The position numbers were made by a program, and so were the translations under genes. DNA of 64,000 nt from Gemmatimonas sp. Its GTDB lineage: Bacteria > Gemmatimonadota > Gemmatimonadetes > Gemmatimonadales > Gemmatimonadaceae. The notes beneath the pieces are model-generated. The model was given only the letters and a program-made list of their open reading frames with translations. It had not been told where the DNA came from and made no database searches. Below are positions 9,609-18,517 of this stretch, piece after piece; the first letter of the stretch is position 1; each line of letters starts with the position of its first letter. The stretch spans positions 116,538-180,537 of the forward strand of contig NZ_JANPLK010000001.1 of the NCBI RefSeq assembly GCF_031426495.1, in the 5' to 3' direction.

Positions 9609-9710
9609 GGCGCGCGAAGGTACGGGCAGGGCATCTTACGCGGTAGAGTCCCGCCGTTGTTCGGTCTCCGTCGTTCGGTCCTTCTTACCTCGTCTCATAC
9701 CACGTCTCAC

Positions 9711-10151
9711 GTGACACAGCGCATGGGCATCGCGTTGGGCAGCCTCATTTCTGGGCTGGTCGCGCTCTATCTGCATCTTTGGAAGCTCGGACTCACCGGC
9801 GCGCTCGGCTGCAGCAGCGCCGGGGGCTGCGAGTACGTGCAGGGCAGTCGCTATGGGTGGTTTCTGGGCGTCGACGTGGCGCTAATCGGTGCCGTGGGCT
9901 ACGCGATGCTGTTCGTGGCTGCGACCGTCGGCACGATGTCCACGTATGAAGACGAGACGTGGCCCAATACGCTCATGCAGCTGATGATCTGGCCGGCGGT
10001 GTTGTTCACGCTGCGGCTCAAGTACGGCGAGTTCATCGTACTGAAAGGCTTCTGCTCGTGGTGCGTGGTTTCTGCCGTCACGATCACGCTGTGCGCGATT
10101 CTGGTCACGCTCGACCGGAAGCGGCTGACCAAGCTGGCCAAGCAGGCCTAA
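9711..10151 (+). CDS. Vitamin K epoxide reductase (VKOR) family protein
   Basis: Membrane quinone-linked thiol oxidase of the VKOR family, which reoxidises a periplasmic thioredoxin-like partner and so drives disulfide formation. It has four membrane helices, a loop Cys pair in CSSAGGCEYV and the catalytic CxxC in FCSWCVVS near the C-terminus. Start options are GTG 9711 or ATG 9723; upstream codons are not protein-like. It ends 7 bp from the convergent thioredoxin-like gene, its likely redox partner. Confidence 0.88.
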   Translation: MTQRMGIALGSLISGLVALYLHLWKLGLTGALGCSSAGGCEYVQGSRYGWFLGVDVALIGAVGYAMLFVAATVGTMSTYEDETWPNTLMQLMIWPAVLFTLRLKYGEFIVLKGFCSWCVVSAVTITLCAILVTLDRKRLTKLAKQA

Positions 10152-10157
10152 GCTGAA

Positions 10158-10769
10158 CTAGGGGACGTCCTGGTCGCCGACCATGACGGCGTACCAGTGC
10201 TTCATCTCGTCGGGGATCGGATATCCGGGGAGCGTACGCACCACGCGGCCGTTGCGGTCGATGGCCACGAAGGTGGGCGTGCCGGGATAACGGAAGGTGA
10301 GCAGTACCTGATCGGAACTGCCGGCCGGCCCGATGAGCTGCGCACCGGTGAGCTTTTCCTTGGCGAGCATAGCTACGCCTTCGCCGGCCCCCTCGAGGGT
10401 GAGCAGCTTGAGACGCGGCAGTGGACGGCCGGCCGACATCACGCCTAAATCCTTCAGCGCGCGCTTGCACCAGCTGCAGGTGCGCGAGCTGATCATGAGA
10501 ATGGCCGGTTCCCCCTTGGTGTGCAGGGGAATCACTTTGCCATTCAAGGCGGTCACCTTGAAGGTGCCGATCGCTTGCTCAGCCGTGGGCGCGGTGGCCG
10601 GCGCGGTGTCGGTCCCGGCCACGACGCCATGGTCGGCCAGTAGATTCACGACATCCTTCTCGGCCGTCGCGCGCTTCGCGATCAGCACGGTACAGGCCAG
10701 CCCCACCAGCACGAGGGCCAGTGTGCTGAAGCTGATGCTGCCGCGAGGGGAACGCGCCGGTGCTGACAT
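10158..10769 (-). CDS. Thioredoxin-fold (TlpA/DsbE-like) protein, membrane-anchored
   Basis: Periplasmic thioredoxin-like protein of 203 residues. An N-terminal membrane anchor (~residues 14-32) is followed by a thioredoxin fold with the redox motif CSWC and the cis-Pro segment PGTPTFVAID. The start at 10769 (MSAPARSPRG) is preferred; a longer frame to 10910 would overlap the divergent ubiE gene. It lies tail-to-tail with VKOR, a pairing known from VKOR-thioredoxin fusions and operons, so it is the probable electron donor to VKOR and oxidant of exported proteins. Direction of the reaction (oxidase or reductase) is inferred. Confidence 0.82.
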   Translation of the reverse strand: MSAPARSPRGSISFSTLALVLVGLACTVLIAKRATAEKDVVNLLADHGVVAGTDTAPATAPTAEQAIGTFKVTALNGKVIPLHTKGEPAILMISSRTCSWCKRALKDLGVMSAGRPLPRLKLLTLEGAGEGVAMLAKEKLTGAQLIGPAGSSDQVLLTFRYPGTPTFVAIDRNGRVVRTLPGYPIPDEMKHWYAVMVGDQDVP

Positions 10770-10797
10770 ACCTGAAATATACCCCGTCCTGGACTGA

Positions 10798-11583
10798 ATG
10801 ACGCCGCCCGCCGGTTCTCCCGAACGCAAGCTCGGCTCCCTTGATGTGGACGCGTATCTCGCCGATCCGTCGCGCAAGCAGGCGTTCGTGACGCCGATGT
10901 TCGACATCATCGCGCCGCGCTACGACGCGTTCACGAAGCTGTTCTCGCTGGGGATGGACGCGGGCTGGAAACGACGCGCGATCGCCGCCGCCATCGCGGT
11001 GGCACCCGGCGCTCGCCGCGTCCTCGACCTGGCCAGCGGCACCGGTGACGTGGCCGCACAGCTGGCACGCGCGCTGCCGCAGGCGACGGTGGAAGCGCTC
11101 GATGCCTCACCGCGCATGATCGATGCGGCACGTGCGCGACTGAATTCGGTCGACGCGGATGTCGCCGGTCGTGTGACGCCAATGGTGGGCGACATGATGG
11201 CCCTCCCGCAGGAACGCGCGAGCATCGATGTGGTGAGCGCCAGCTACGGTGTGCGCAACGTGCCCGACCCCGCGCAGTGCGTGCGCGAGATGGCGCGCGT
11301 CCTTCGGCCGGGTGGCGCGCTGGTCACGCTCGACTTCTACCGCCCCGGCTTCGCCCCGTGGCGCGCACTCTTCCTCCGGTATCTCGGCGTGGCCGGCAAC
11401 GTGGTGGGCTGGCTCTGGCACCGCGACCCGATCGTCTACGGCTACATCGCCCGCAGCATCCGCGATTTCATGACGGCCGATGAATTCTCGGCGCTGCTGC
11501 GTCGCGAGGGGTTCGAGGTGGTGAGTGTGCGGTGGTATCTGTTCGGCGGGATTGCGCAGCATGTAGCGCGGCGGGTTGGGTAG
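10798..11583 (+). CDS. ubiE: Demethylmenaquinone methyltransferase (UbiE/MenG)
   Basis: SAM-dependent methyltransferase that performs the last C-methylation of menaquinone. The protein shows the family N-terminus (FDIIAPRYDAFTKLFSLGMDAGWKR), SAM motif I VLDLASGTGD (75-84), and the UbiE signature YGVRNVPD with VLRPGG. Length (261) is normal. It is divergent from the thioredoxin-like gene with only 28 bp between starts. The quinone link fits the adjacent VKOR, which passes electrons to membrane quinone. Confidence 0.93.
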   Translation: MTPPAGSPERKLGSLDVDAYLADPSRKQAFVTPMFDIIAPRYDAFTKLFSLGMDAGWKRRAIAAAIAVAPGARRVLDLASGTGDVAAQLARALPQATVEALDASPRMIDAARARLNSVDADVAGRVTPMVGDMMALPQERASIDVVSASYGVRNVPDPAQCVREMARVLRPGGALVTLDFYRPGFAPWRALFLRYLGVAGNVVGWLWHRDPIVYGYIARSIRDFMTADEFSALLRREGFEVVSVRWYLFGGIAQHVARRVG

Positions 11584-11625
11584 GCGGTGTGGTTGCTGAC
11601 GGTGCGGCTTGAATATCGAGCGACT

Positions 11626-11744
11626 AAAGCTTCGACGCGAAGGTCGCGAAGTTCGCGGAGGGCGCGAAGAACAGCACAAGCAAAACATTTCTGTTGCTGT
11701 TCTTCGCGCGCTTCGCGGACTTCGCGCTCTTCGCGTCGAGCTTT
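11626..11744. terminator. Large imperfect inverted repeat between convergent genes
   Basis: Two arms of about 50 bp (11626-11676 and 11695-11744) form a long imperfect hairpin built from GCGAAG/CTTCGC units, with an 18-nt A/T-rich loop. It separates ubiE (+) from the phosphopantetheinyl transferase gene (-) and ends in T-rich sequence on the plus strand (cttttgctttgtt), so it most likely works as a bidirectional terminator. The unit structure suggests a family-specific repeat element. Confidence 0.7.
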
Positions 11745-11751
11745 TGCTTTG

Positions 11752-12546
11752 TTAGATTGAGCCAGATGTAGTCTCAGCAACCGCCGTCGCCACAATCCAA
11801 CGGTCATCAAGCGAGTACTGCGCGCGTACCGTCATGTCGCTGCGAGAAAGCTCAGGCAGCAGCAGTGAGACCGATACCAATCCGTTGCCCGTGAACTGCA
11901 GCGCGACCTCTGTAAAGCGCACATAGCGCCGCACCGTCGGGTCGATCGCCTTGTACACGGCTTCCTTGAGCGCGAACGAGAGAATCACACGTTCACGTTG
12001 CGCGAGTGGGTCGGCGTCGAAGGCCGAGAGCGCGTCGAGTTCCGGTACAGTGAGAATGCGGCGCGCGATGGAGGGTCGTGCCACGTCGCGTGCAGTGGGG
12101 CGATGCTCGAGGTCGACGCCCACGTGCATCGATGTCCCCGGCGCCAGGCCGTGACGCGGCAACATGAGCGCGAGCGCGGCATCGTGTTTGTGACTGACCG
12201 ACCCGGCGACCGCGTGCGGCAACACTGGTGCGCCGCGGTCGGTGCGGAGGATCGGGCTGTACGCATCGTGTGGTGCGTGCACGGCGAGGGCGGCCCGCAT
12301 CGCGAGGCGGCCGGCCACGAAGGTGGAACGACGGGTTTCCGGCATGTCCACCACGAGCGCGGCTTCGTCGGGATGCAGCTGGTTGGACGCGATCATGGCC
12401 GGGAGCCACATGCCGGTATCGGGGTCCAGCGGCGTCGGCACGTCGACCCGCGCCAGCGTGAACGCTGACGGTGCGTCACTCGGGGCGGGCACGAACTGCG
12501 CGGCCGGCCATGCTAGTGGTGAGGGACGAGTGATCGCGTCGGACAT
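11752..12546 (-). CDS. 4'-phosphopantetheinyl transferase
   Basis: Sfp/EntD-type transferase that moves phosphopantetheine from CoA onto carrier proteins. The motifs are in place: VSHK (117-120), GVDLEHR (143-149, metal-binding Asp and Glu) and FALKEAVYKA (191-200). The start at 12546 (MSDAITRPSP) gives 264 residues; an upstream in-frame start at 12606 would overlap the start of the divergent MFS gene. No carrier-protein or polyketide gene is nearby, so the substrate may be a housekeeping or secondary-metabolite carrier encoded elsewhere. Confidence 0.9.
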   Translation of the reverse strand: MSDAITRPSPLAWPAAQFVPAPSDAPSAFTLARVDVPTPLDPDTGMWLPAMIASNQLHPDEAALVVDMPETRRSTFVAGRLAMRAALAVHAPHDAYSPILRTDRGAPVLPHAVAGSVSHKHDAALALMLPRHGLAPGTSMHVGVDLEHRPTARDVARPSIARRILTVPELDALSAFDADPLAQRERVILSFALKEAVYKAIDPTVRRYVRFTEVALQFTGNGLVSVSLLLPELSRSDMTVRAQYSLDDRWIVATAVAETTSGSI

Positions 12547-12615
12547 TCTGAAATCTACTGCGCACCGGTGCCTGATCGGCGTGCAAATCCCTGCGCGGGC
12601 GTTCACCTTTCATGC

Positions 12616-14007
12616 GTGACGACGCCACTTCGCTCCGAATCGACGGATAGCCCATCGGCCCGCTCGCGTCTCGTGACGCCGGCGCAGGCCTGGTACGCCG
12701 TCGCGATCCTCACGATCGCCAATGTCTCGGGCTTCGTGGATCGACAGATCTTGAATCTGCTGGTCAGGCCGATCAAGCGCGATCTGCATGTCACCGACAC
12801 CGAGGTGAGTCTTCTGATGGGACTCAGCTTCGTGGTGTTCTACTCGCTGCTGGGCCTCCCCATCGGCCGATGGATAGACCGCGGGCATCGCCCCCGCATC
12901 GTCGCGTTGGGTGCCGCCGTGTGGAGCATTATGACGATGCTCACCGGCACCGCCCGCAGCTACGCACACCTCTTCATCGCCCGCATCGGTGTTGGCGCCG
13001 GCGAGGCCACATTGGGCCCCGCGGCAGTGTCTATCATTGCCGAGCAGTTTCCGCGCAAGACGCTTGGCGTGGCGATGAGCACCTACATGATGGGCACGTT
13101 CCTCGGCTCGGGCGTCGCGTATGCGCTGAGCGCGTTCGTGGTAGGACGCGTGGACAAGCCAGGGCTCGTGCATCTGCCGATCGTCGGCGATGTGTTTCCG
13201 TGGCAGCTGGTGTTCTTCTACGTCGGACTTCCTGGCCTGCTCGTGGCGTTGCTGGCGCTCACCATTAGGGAGCCCCGCGCGTCAGGAACACGAGTGCTTC
13301 GCGACGAGGTGTCTGCGAGGGTGCCGTTTGCCGACGTTTGGCGCTACATGCGGGCGAACGCTCGCACGATCGGGGCGTTGTCGTTTGGGTTTGCATGCTC
13401 GGCCTCGGTGAATTACGGCGTTGGAGCGTGGCTGGCCAGCTTCCTGATTCGGACCCATGAGTTCACTGAGGTCCGGGCGGGTCTACTTATTGGTGTGCTG
13501 ACCGCCACCCTCGGTCCGCTCGGTGTCGTGCTGGGCGGACGGCTTACCGACGCGTTGTCGAAGCGCGGTTACATCGACGCACCACTGCGCGTGGGCATGC
13601 TCGGCGGGCTGGGCATGCTGATCTTCGCCGGGCTCTATCCGTTGGTGCCATCGGCGATCTTTGCGGCGGCGCTGCTGGTCCCGGTCAACATCTTCGCCGC
13701 CATGCCGTGGGGCGCCGCCAACGCGGCGATCGCCGAAGCGATGCCGCCGCGCATGCGAGGGCAGGGAAGTGCCGTCTATCAGCTGGTCGTGAACCTCATG
13801 GCAGGTGTCCTCGGTCCGACCGCCGTCGCGCTGCTCACCGACAAGGTGTTTCGTGATCCGCTGGCGCTGCGGTACTCGCTCTCGCTTTCGGCCGTCGTCG
13901 GGATGACCCTCGCCATCGCTCTGCTGGCCTGGGGCCGTCCGGCGTTCCGAGTCACGGTGCAACGGCTTCGCGACACGGGTACCGACGAAGCGGACAACGC
14001 GGCCTAA
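12616..14007 (+). CDS. MFS transporter (spinster-like)
   Basis: Major facilitator superfamily permease with 12 predicted membrane helices. It has the loop motif GRWIDRGHRPRIV between helices 2 and 3 and the RIGVGAGEATLGP helix-5 motif seen in Spns/spinster-like sugar or lipid transporters. I place the start at GTG 12616 (VTTPLRSEST); the frame is open to 12568 but the extra residues look random. It meets the Thr/Ser exporter gene tail-to-tail with a 4-bp overlap. The substrate is unknown. Confidence 0.87.
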   Translation: MTTPLRSESTDSPSARSRLVTPAQAWYAVAILTIANVSGFVDRQILNLLVRPIKRDLHVTDTEVSLLMGLSFVVFYSLLGLPIGRWIDRGHRPRIVALGAAVWSIMTMLTGTARSYAHLFIARIGVGAGEATLGPAAVSIIAEQFPRKTLGVAMSTYMMGTFLGSGVAYALSAFVVGRVDKPGLVHLPIVGDVFPWQLVFFYVGLPGLLVALLALTIREPRASGTRVLRDEVSARVPFADVWRYMRANARTIGALSFGFACSASVNYGVGAWLASFLIRTHEFTEVRAGLLIGVLTATLGPLGVVLGGRLTDALSKRGYIDAPLRVGMLGGLGMLIFAGLYPLVPSAIFAAALLVPVNIFAAMPWGAANAAIAEAMPPRMRGQGSAVYQLVVNLMAGVLGPTAVALLTDKVFRDPLALRYSLSLSAVVGMTLAIALLAWGRPAFRVTVQRLRDTGTDEADNAA

Positions 14008-15314
14008 CGTCGAATCCGGTTCACCGCGCTGGTCACTACGTTGCCCGCCAACAAACCGGCGGCCAGCGAGATGCCGATAATCGCCACGCGGAATCCGGTG
14101 GCGATACCGGTTTCGACGTCCTGACCAATTAGCGACTGCATGCTGCGCAGTCCGATGCTTCCCGGCACCAGAATGAGCAGGCCGGGCACCTGCGTCACCA
14201 TCGCGGTGCGGCGTTTGATGCGCGCGAACAGATTGCTGCCGGCACTGACCACGAACGCGCCAAGGAACGCACCAAGCTGCTCGCCCACCGACGCGCCGGC
14301 GAATTTCGACACGAGATAGGCGGCCGCGCAGGCCACCATGATGTTGCCGATGTCACGGCGCTGAGCGCTGAGCAAGACGGCGAACGAGATTGGCGCCACC
14401 ATCAGCGCGACCCATTCGGTCCAGCCGGGAAGCGTGGCACGTGACAACGCGCCTTGCAGCTGCGGCATGGCCTCGTGCAAGATGGGCCCGAGGGCGCCGC
14501 CGGTTTGTGCGCCGAGGGCGAGACCGAAGCCCAGTCCGAGGAACACTACGACCGCGCCGCTCAGTCGTGCTGTTCCCGAGGAGAGATGACGGGTGGAGAG
14601 TTCCGTCAGCGCCACCGTGAAGGTAAGTCCGGGCAGCAGGATCACGAGGCCGGCCAGAGATGTCGCGAATCCGCTGCGTGTGCCCATGATCCCGTCCATC
14701 GTGAACGCGACGGTCGTGACCACGAACGCGACCAAGGGCTCGGTTACATGACGCGTGCTTTCGCGGCGGCCCGCCAACAGAGCGAGCGTGCCGGTGAGCA
14801 AGCCAAGGAGCGACGCAATGAGCACGTCGCCCACGCGCACTTTCAGGAAACACGACACGGCGGCCGACGAGCAGATGAACGCGAACAGGACCAGCCACTG
14901 CGGATAGGGTGGCGGCTGCTGTTCCAGCGCCTCGACTTGCTGCAGCCCGTCGGCCGGGGAGACCGTCCCCTCGATCACGCCGCGGGTGATATCGCCCAGG
15001 GTGGAGAGGTGTCCCAGGTTGGGTTCCCCGGGCTCCACGCGCAGCAGCGACACGCGCTGGTCGTCGAGATTGCCGATGCCCACCATGATGCTGGTGGGGG
15101 TCGAGAAGAACTCAGCCTCGAGACCGAGCCGCCGGGCCGTAATGGCCAGCGCCGTCTCCAGCCGATGGGCCGGCGTGCCGTGCTTGTGGAGCGCCCTTGC
15201 CAGCTGCAGGAGAAAGCGACGGGATACCGCCGAATGTCCGCCGGTCGACCCCATGGGCACATCCAGCGGGTTCTCGGCCATGCTGAGGGCGTCGGGCAAG
15301 TTGGAGCGAGCCAT
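14004..15314 (-). CDS. Threonine/serine exporter (ThrE family)
   Basis: Inner-membrane exporter with the fused ThrE (DUF1212) and ThrE_2 (DUF3815) layout: an N-terminal soluble part (~residues 30-135, with LARALHKHGTPAHRLE and the STPTSIMVGI segment) and about ten membrane helices. In Corynebacterium ThrE exports threonine and serine. The start at 15314 (MARSNLPDAL) is chosen over 15350; a later Met at 15287 is also possible. The stop overlaps the MFS stop by 4 bp on the other strand. Confidence 0.88.
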   Translation of the reverse strand: MARSNLPDALSMAENPLDVPMGSTGGHSAVSRRFLLQLARALHKHGTPAHRLETALAITARRLGLEAEFFSTPTSIMVGIGNLDDQRVSLLRVEPGEPNLGHLSTLGDITRGVIEGTVSPADGLQQVEALEQQPPPYPQWLVLFAFICSSAAVSCFLKVRVGDVLIASLLGLLTGTLALLAGRRESTRHVTEPLVAFVVTTVAFTMDGIMGTRSGFATSLAGLVILLPGLTFTVALTELSTRHLSSGTARLSGAVVVFLGLGFGLALGAQTGGALGPILHEAMPQLQGALSRATLPGWTEWVALMVAPISFAVLLSAQRRDIGNIMVACAAAYLVSKFAGASVGEQLGAFLGAFVVSAGSNLFARIKRRTAMVTQVPGLLILVPGSIGLRSMQSLIGQDVETGIATGFRVAIIGISLAAGLLAGNVVTSAVNRIRR

Positions 15315-15397
15315 GAAGCTGAGCGTAGGGGAAGCCGACGTCGGGCGCAACGGCTTATCTTTTACGAGAACCCTTCTTCGCCCTTACTTCGAGACAC

Positions 15398-15916
15398 ATG
15401 CTTCGTTCTCTGTCCTCTACGACCCGCCGCGCGGCGTCGCTGGTCCGTCAAGCTCTGCTGCTGCCCGTGTTCGGCGCCGCGGCGCTCCTGAGTGCCTGCG
15501 GAACCGACAGCACGGCGCCGAATATCCCGTCCAATCCCGCCGTGGAAACGTACGCAGCGTCCTTGGGCGTGAACATTGCCGCCATGACCCGCAAGACCGA
15601 CAACCTGTACGTGCAGGACTTGGTGGTCGGCACGGGCGCGGAGGCGATCGCCGGTCGCGTGATTCGCGTGACGTACACGGGCTGGCTCGTGAACGGCAGC
15701 CGCTTCGATACGAACGTGGGCGGCACCGCCTTCAGCTTCACTCTGGGCGCCGGACAGGTCATCCCGGGCTGGGATCAAGGCGTGGTCGGCATGAAGGTGG
15801 GCGGCAAGCGCAAGCTCGTGATCGGCTCAGAGCTTGGTTACCGCAACCAGGGACAGGCCCCCATTCCTGCCAACGCCACGCTCGTGTTCGACGTGGAACT
15901 CCTCGGCGTGCAGTAA
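15398..15916 (+). CDS. FKBP-type peptidyl-prolyl isomerase, lipoprotein
   Basis: Folding catalyst predicted to be anchored at the cell envelope. The N-terminal signal ends in a lipobox LSAC (~residues 31-34). The C-terminal ~110 residues are a complete FKBP domain with VTYTGWLVNGSRFD, VIPGWDQGVVGMKVGGKRK and a final VFDVELLGV strand. A clear intrinsic terminator follows at 15939-15968. Confidence 0.92.
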   Translation: MLRSLSSTTRRAASLVRQALLLPVFGAAALLSACGTDSTAPNIPSNPAVETYAASLGVNIAAMTRKTDNLYVQDLVVGTGAEAIAGRVIRVTYTGWLVNGSRFDTNVGGTAFSFTLGAGQVIPGWDQGVVGMKVGGKRKLVIGSELGYRNQGQAPIPANATLVFDVELLGVQ

Positions 15917-15938
15917 GCAGGAGACAAGCGTTGCATCG

Positions 15939-15968
15939 AAGGGAGCGGAGAGGATCCTGCTCCCTTTT
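15939..15968 (+). terminator. Intrinsic terminator after the FKBP gene
   Basis: Stem aagggagc/gctccctt (15939-15946 and 15959-15966) with a 12-nt loop and a short T-run (tttt), 23 bp after the FKBP stop. Confidence 0.8.
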
Positions 15969-15994
15969 GCGTTGGCACCCGAACCGGACGACTC

Positions 15995-17584
15995 ATGAGT
16001 GCACGACTGCTGCTTGCGCTGGCGTTGACCCTGGTGCGTGCGCCGTTGCCGGCGCAGGCAACACCTGAACGATTCGACCTACTGATTGCCGGCGGCTCGG
16101 TACTCGACGGCACTGGCCGCGCCGCGCAGCGACTCGATGTGGGGATCCGCGGAGATCGCATCGTCGCGATGGCCCCCACGCTCTCGCGGGCGAACGCCGC
16201 GCGGGTGATCAACGCCGCCGGCCGCACGGTGTCGCCGGGGTTCATCGACTTACATGCGCACCTCGAGCCGCTGCTGCAGTACCCGCTCATGGAGAGCGCG
16301 CTGCGACAGGGCGTCACGTTAGCGCTGGGTGGACCCGATGGCGGCTCACCGTTGCCCTTGGCGCCGTATCTCGATTCGGTGCGCACGGCCACCATCGGCA
16401 TCAATGTGGCGTATCTCGTGGGGCACAACGATGTGCGTCGCACCGTGCTGGGCATGCAGGCGCGGGCACCCGATGCGGCCGAGTTGTCGCGCATGAAGCA
16501 GTTGGTGGCGACGGCGATGGGGCAGGGCGCCTTCGGGCTGAGCACCGGCTTGTTGTACCTGCCCGGCACGTACTCGAACATTGAAGAAGTGATCGCGCTG
16601 GCGCGGGCGGCCAGCGACAGCGGCGGCATCTACACGTCGCACCTGCGCAAGGAAGGCATCGGGCTTCTGGACGGTGTGGGCGAAGCGCTCGAGATCGGGC
16701 GACGCGCGCACATCCCGGTGGTGCTCACGCACCACAAGGCGGTGGGCCAGCAGATGTGGGGCAAGAGCACGATCACGCTGGCCATGGTGGACAGCGCGCG
16801 AAAGGCCGGCACCGATGTGATGGTGGATCAGTATCCGTACACCGCCACGCACACGGGCATCGGCGTGCTGGTGCCGAGTTGGGCGATGGCCGGTGGTGAT
16901 GCGGAATTTCGCAAGCGCCTCGCGGTACCGGCGATCAAGGACAGCATAACGCGCGGCATCATCGACAACATTCTGAACGATCGCGGCGGCGGCGATTTGG
17001 CGCGCGTGCAATTCTCACGCGTGGCGTGGGACAAGAGTCTCGAAGGGAAGACGCTGAAGGATTGGGCCGCGCGTCGTAAGCTTGCGCCAACGCCAGAGAA
17101 CGGGGCCGCGCTGGTGCTGGAAGCGATGCTGAACGGCGGCGGCAACGCGATCTATCATGTGCTCGACGAGCAGGACGTGCGCCGCATCATGGTCGCGCCG
17201 TTCACGATGATCGCCAGCGATGGCCGCATCTCGAGCCCCGGCGATGGCCATCCGCATCCGCGCGCCTACGGCACGTTCCCGCGCGTGCTCGGCGAGTATG
17301 TGCGCGTTCAGAAACTGCTGCCGCTCACCACGGCGATCCACAAGATGACGCAGATGCCGGCCGTGCGACTTGGCCTGACCGATCGCGGTGTGCTGAAGGT
17401 GGGGAACGTGGCCGATGTGGTCGTGTTCGACGCGGCCACGGTCAAGGACATGAGCACGTTCGCGGCGCCGCACCAGTATCCCGTGGGAATCGAGACGGTG
17501 GTGGTGAATGGGGCGGTGGCGGTGAGTGGTGGAAAGGCGACGGGCGTAAGGGCGGGACGGGTGGTGACCCGGCCTGGGAAGTGA
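15995..17584 (+). CDS. N-acyl-D-amino-acid deacylase family amidohydrolase, exported
   Basis: Zinc-dependent amidohydrolase of the D-aminoacylase family (529 residues) that would release D-amino acids or small acyl amines. An N-terminal signal peptide (~residues 1-22) indicates export. The metal-binding HAHLEP motif is at ~87-92, and YTSHLRKEG, VVLTHHKA and MIASDGRI...HPHPRAYGTF supply the other family ligands. The start follows the FKBP terminator by 27 bp. The stop overlaps a possible GTG start of the next gene, so the two may form an operon for processing N-blocked peptides or amino acids. Confidence 0.88.
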   Translation: MSARLLLALALTLVRAPLPAQATPERFDLLIAGGSVLDGTGRAAQRLDVGIRGDRIVAMAPTLSRANAARVINAAGRTVSPGFIDLHAHLEPLLQYPLMESALRQGVTLALGGPDGGSPLPLAPYLDSVRTATIGINVAYLVGHNDVRRTVLGMQARAPDAAELSRMKQLVATAMGQGAFGLSTGLLYLPGTYSNIEEVIALARAASDSGGIYTSHLRKEGIGLLDGVGEALEIGRRAHIPVVLTHHKAVGQQMWGKSTITLAMVDSARKAGTDVMVDQYPYTATHTGIGVLVPSWAMAGGDAEFRKRLAVPAIKDSITRGIIDNILNDRGGGDLARVQFSRVAWDKSLEGKTLKDWAARRKLAPTPENGAALVLEAMLNGGGNAIYHVLDEQDVRRIMVAPFTMIASDGRISSPGDGHPHPRAYGTFPRVLGEYVRVQKLLPLTTAIHKMTQMPAVRLGLTDRGVLKVGNVADVVVFDAATVKDMSTFAAPHQYPVGIETVVVNGAVAVSGGKATGVRAGRVVTRPGK

Positions 17585-17586
17585 GC

Positions 17587-18462
17587 ATGACGCGCTGCGC
17601 GCTGCTACGACTGCTGGTCGTGTGCGTGCTCGTGAGTGCCTGTCGCGATCGCCCTGACACGCAGACGCCAGGTGATACGCCCGTACTGCCGTCGGGGATG
17701 ATGACGGCGACCGTCACCAATGCTGACGGCGTGGCGCCGGCTGTTCCGTTCTCCCCCAGTACACCGCTCGCGCGCCCCACCGTCGTTGAGCGATACGCGC
17801 ATGATTCAACAGCGTACACGCAAGGGTTGCTACTCGTCGGTGGTCGCGTGTTCGAGGGGACGGGGCTGGAAGGGCAGTCCGACGTGCGCGAAGTCTCGTT
17901 GCGCACGGGCCGGGTCATCCGCCGCACACCGACACCGAATGGCGCATTCGGTGAAGGGATCGCCGAACTCAACGGCCGCCTGTATCAACTCACGTGGCGA
18001 CGCGGCGCGGGCACGGTGTATTCGAAAGACTCGCTGCGTATCATCGACAGCGTTCGCTACGACGGCGAGGGCTGGGGACTCACCGCCGACGGCACACAGC
18101 TCTATCTCAGCGATGGTACGCCGCGTATTCGCATTGTCGAGCCGAAGGCGTTCACAGTTGTGCGCACGATCGACGTGACGGAGGATGGTCGGCCGGTTCG
18201 TTGGCTGAACGAGTTGGAGTGGGTGCGTGGCGAGCTGTGGGCGAATGTGTACCAGACGCCGTTCATCGCGCGCATCGATCCGCTGAACGGAAACGTGAAG
18301 GGTTGGATTGACGTGGCTGCGCTGCTCACACCGGAAGAACGCCTATTCGTCGGGGCGCGCGGAGGGACAGCCAACGGGATCGCGTACGATGCGACGACAG
18401 ATCGGGTGCTGCTGACGGGGAAGTTGTGGCCGTGGCTGTTCGAGGTTACGGTGCCGAAATAG
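17587..18462 (+). CDS. Glutamine cyclotransferase (plant/bacterial type), lipoprotein
   Basis: Beta-propeller glutaminyl-peptide cyclotransferase (Glu_cyclase_2 family), which converts N-terminal Gln to pyroglutamate. A lipoprotein signal ending VLVSAC leads the protein. Family segments include YTQGLLLVGGRVFEGTGLEG, FGEGIAEL...YQLTW, EGWGLTADG and ANGIAYD near the end. ATG 17587 is preferred over GTG 17581, which overlaps the upstream stop. It follows a deacylase, consistent with a peptide-modification operon at the envelope. Confidence 0.88.
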   Translation: MTRCALLRLLVVCVLVSACRDRPDTQTPGDTPVLPSGMMTATVTNADGVAPAVPFSPSTPLARPTVVERYAHDSTAYTQGLLLVGGRVFEGTGLEGQSDVREVSLRTGRVIRRTPTPNGAFGEGIAELNGRLYQLTWRRGAGTVYSKDSLRIIDSVRYDGEGWGLTADGTQLYLSDGTPRIRIVEPKAFTVVRTIDVTEDGRPVRWLNELEWVRGELWANVYQTPFIARIDPLNGNVKGWIDVAALLTPEERLFVGARGGTANGIAYDATTDRVLLTGKLWPWLFEVTVPK

Positions 18463-18517
18463 GGGATGAGTCTGGCGCTTACTGCTTCCTCCATCCTGAT
18501 ACCCTCCTCACTGCTTC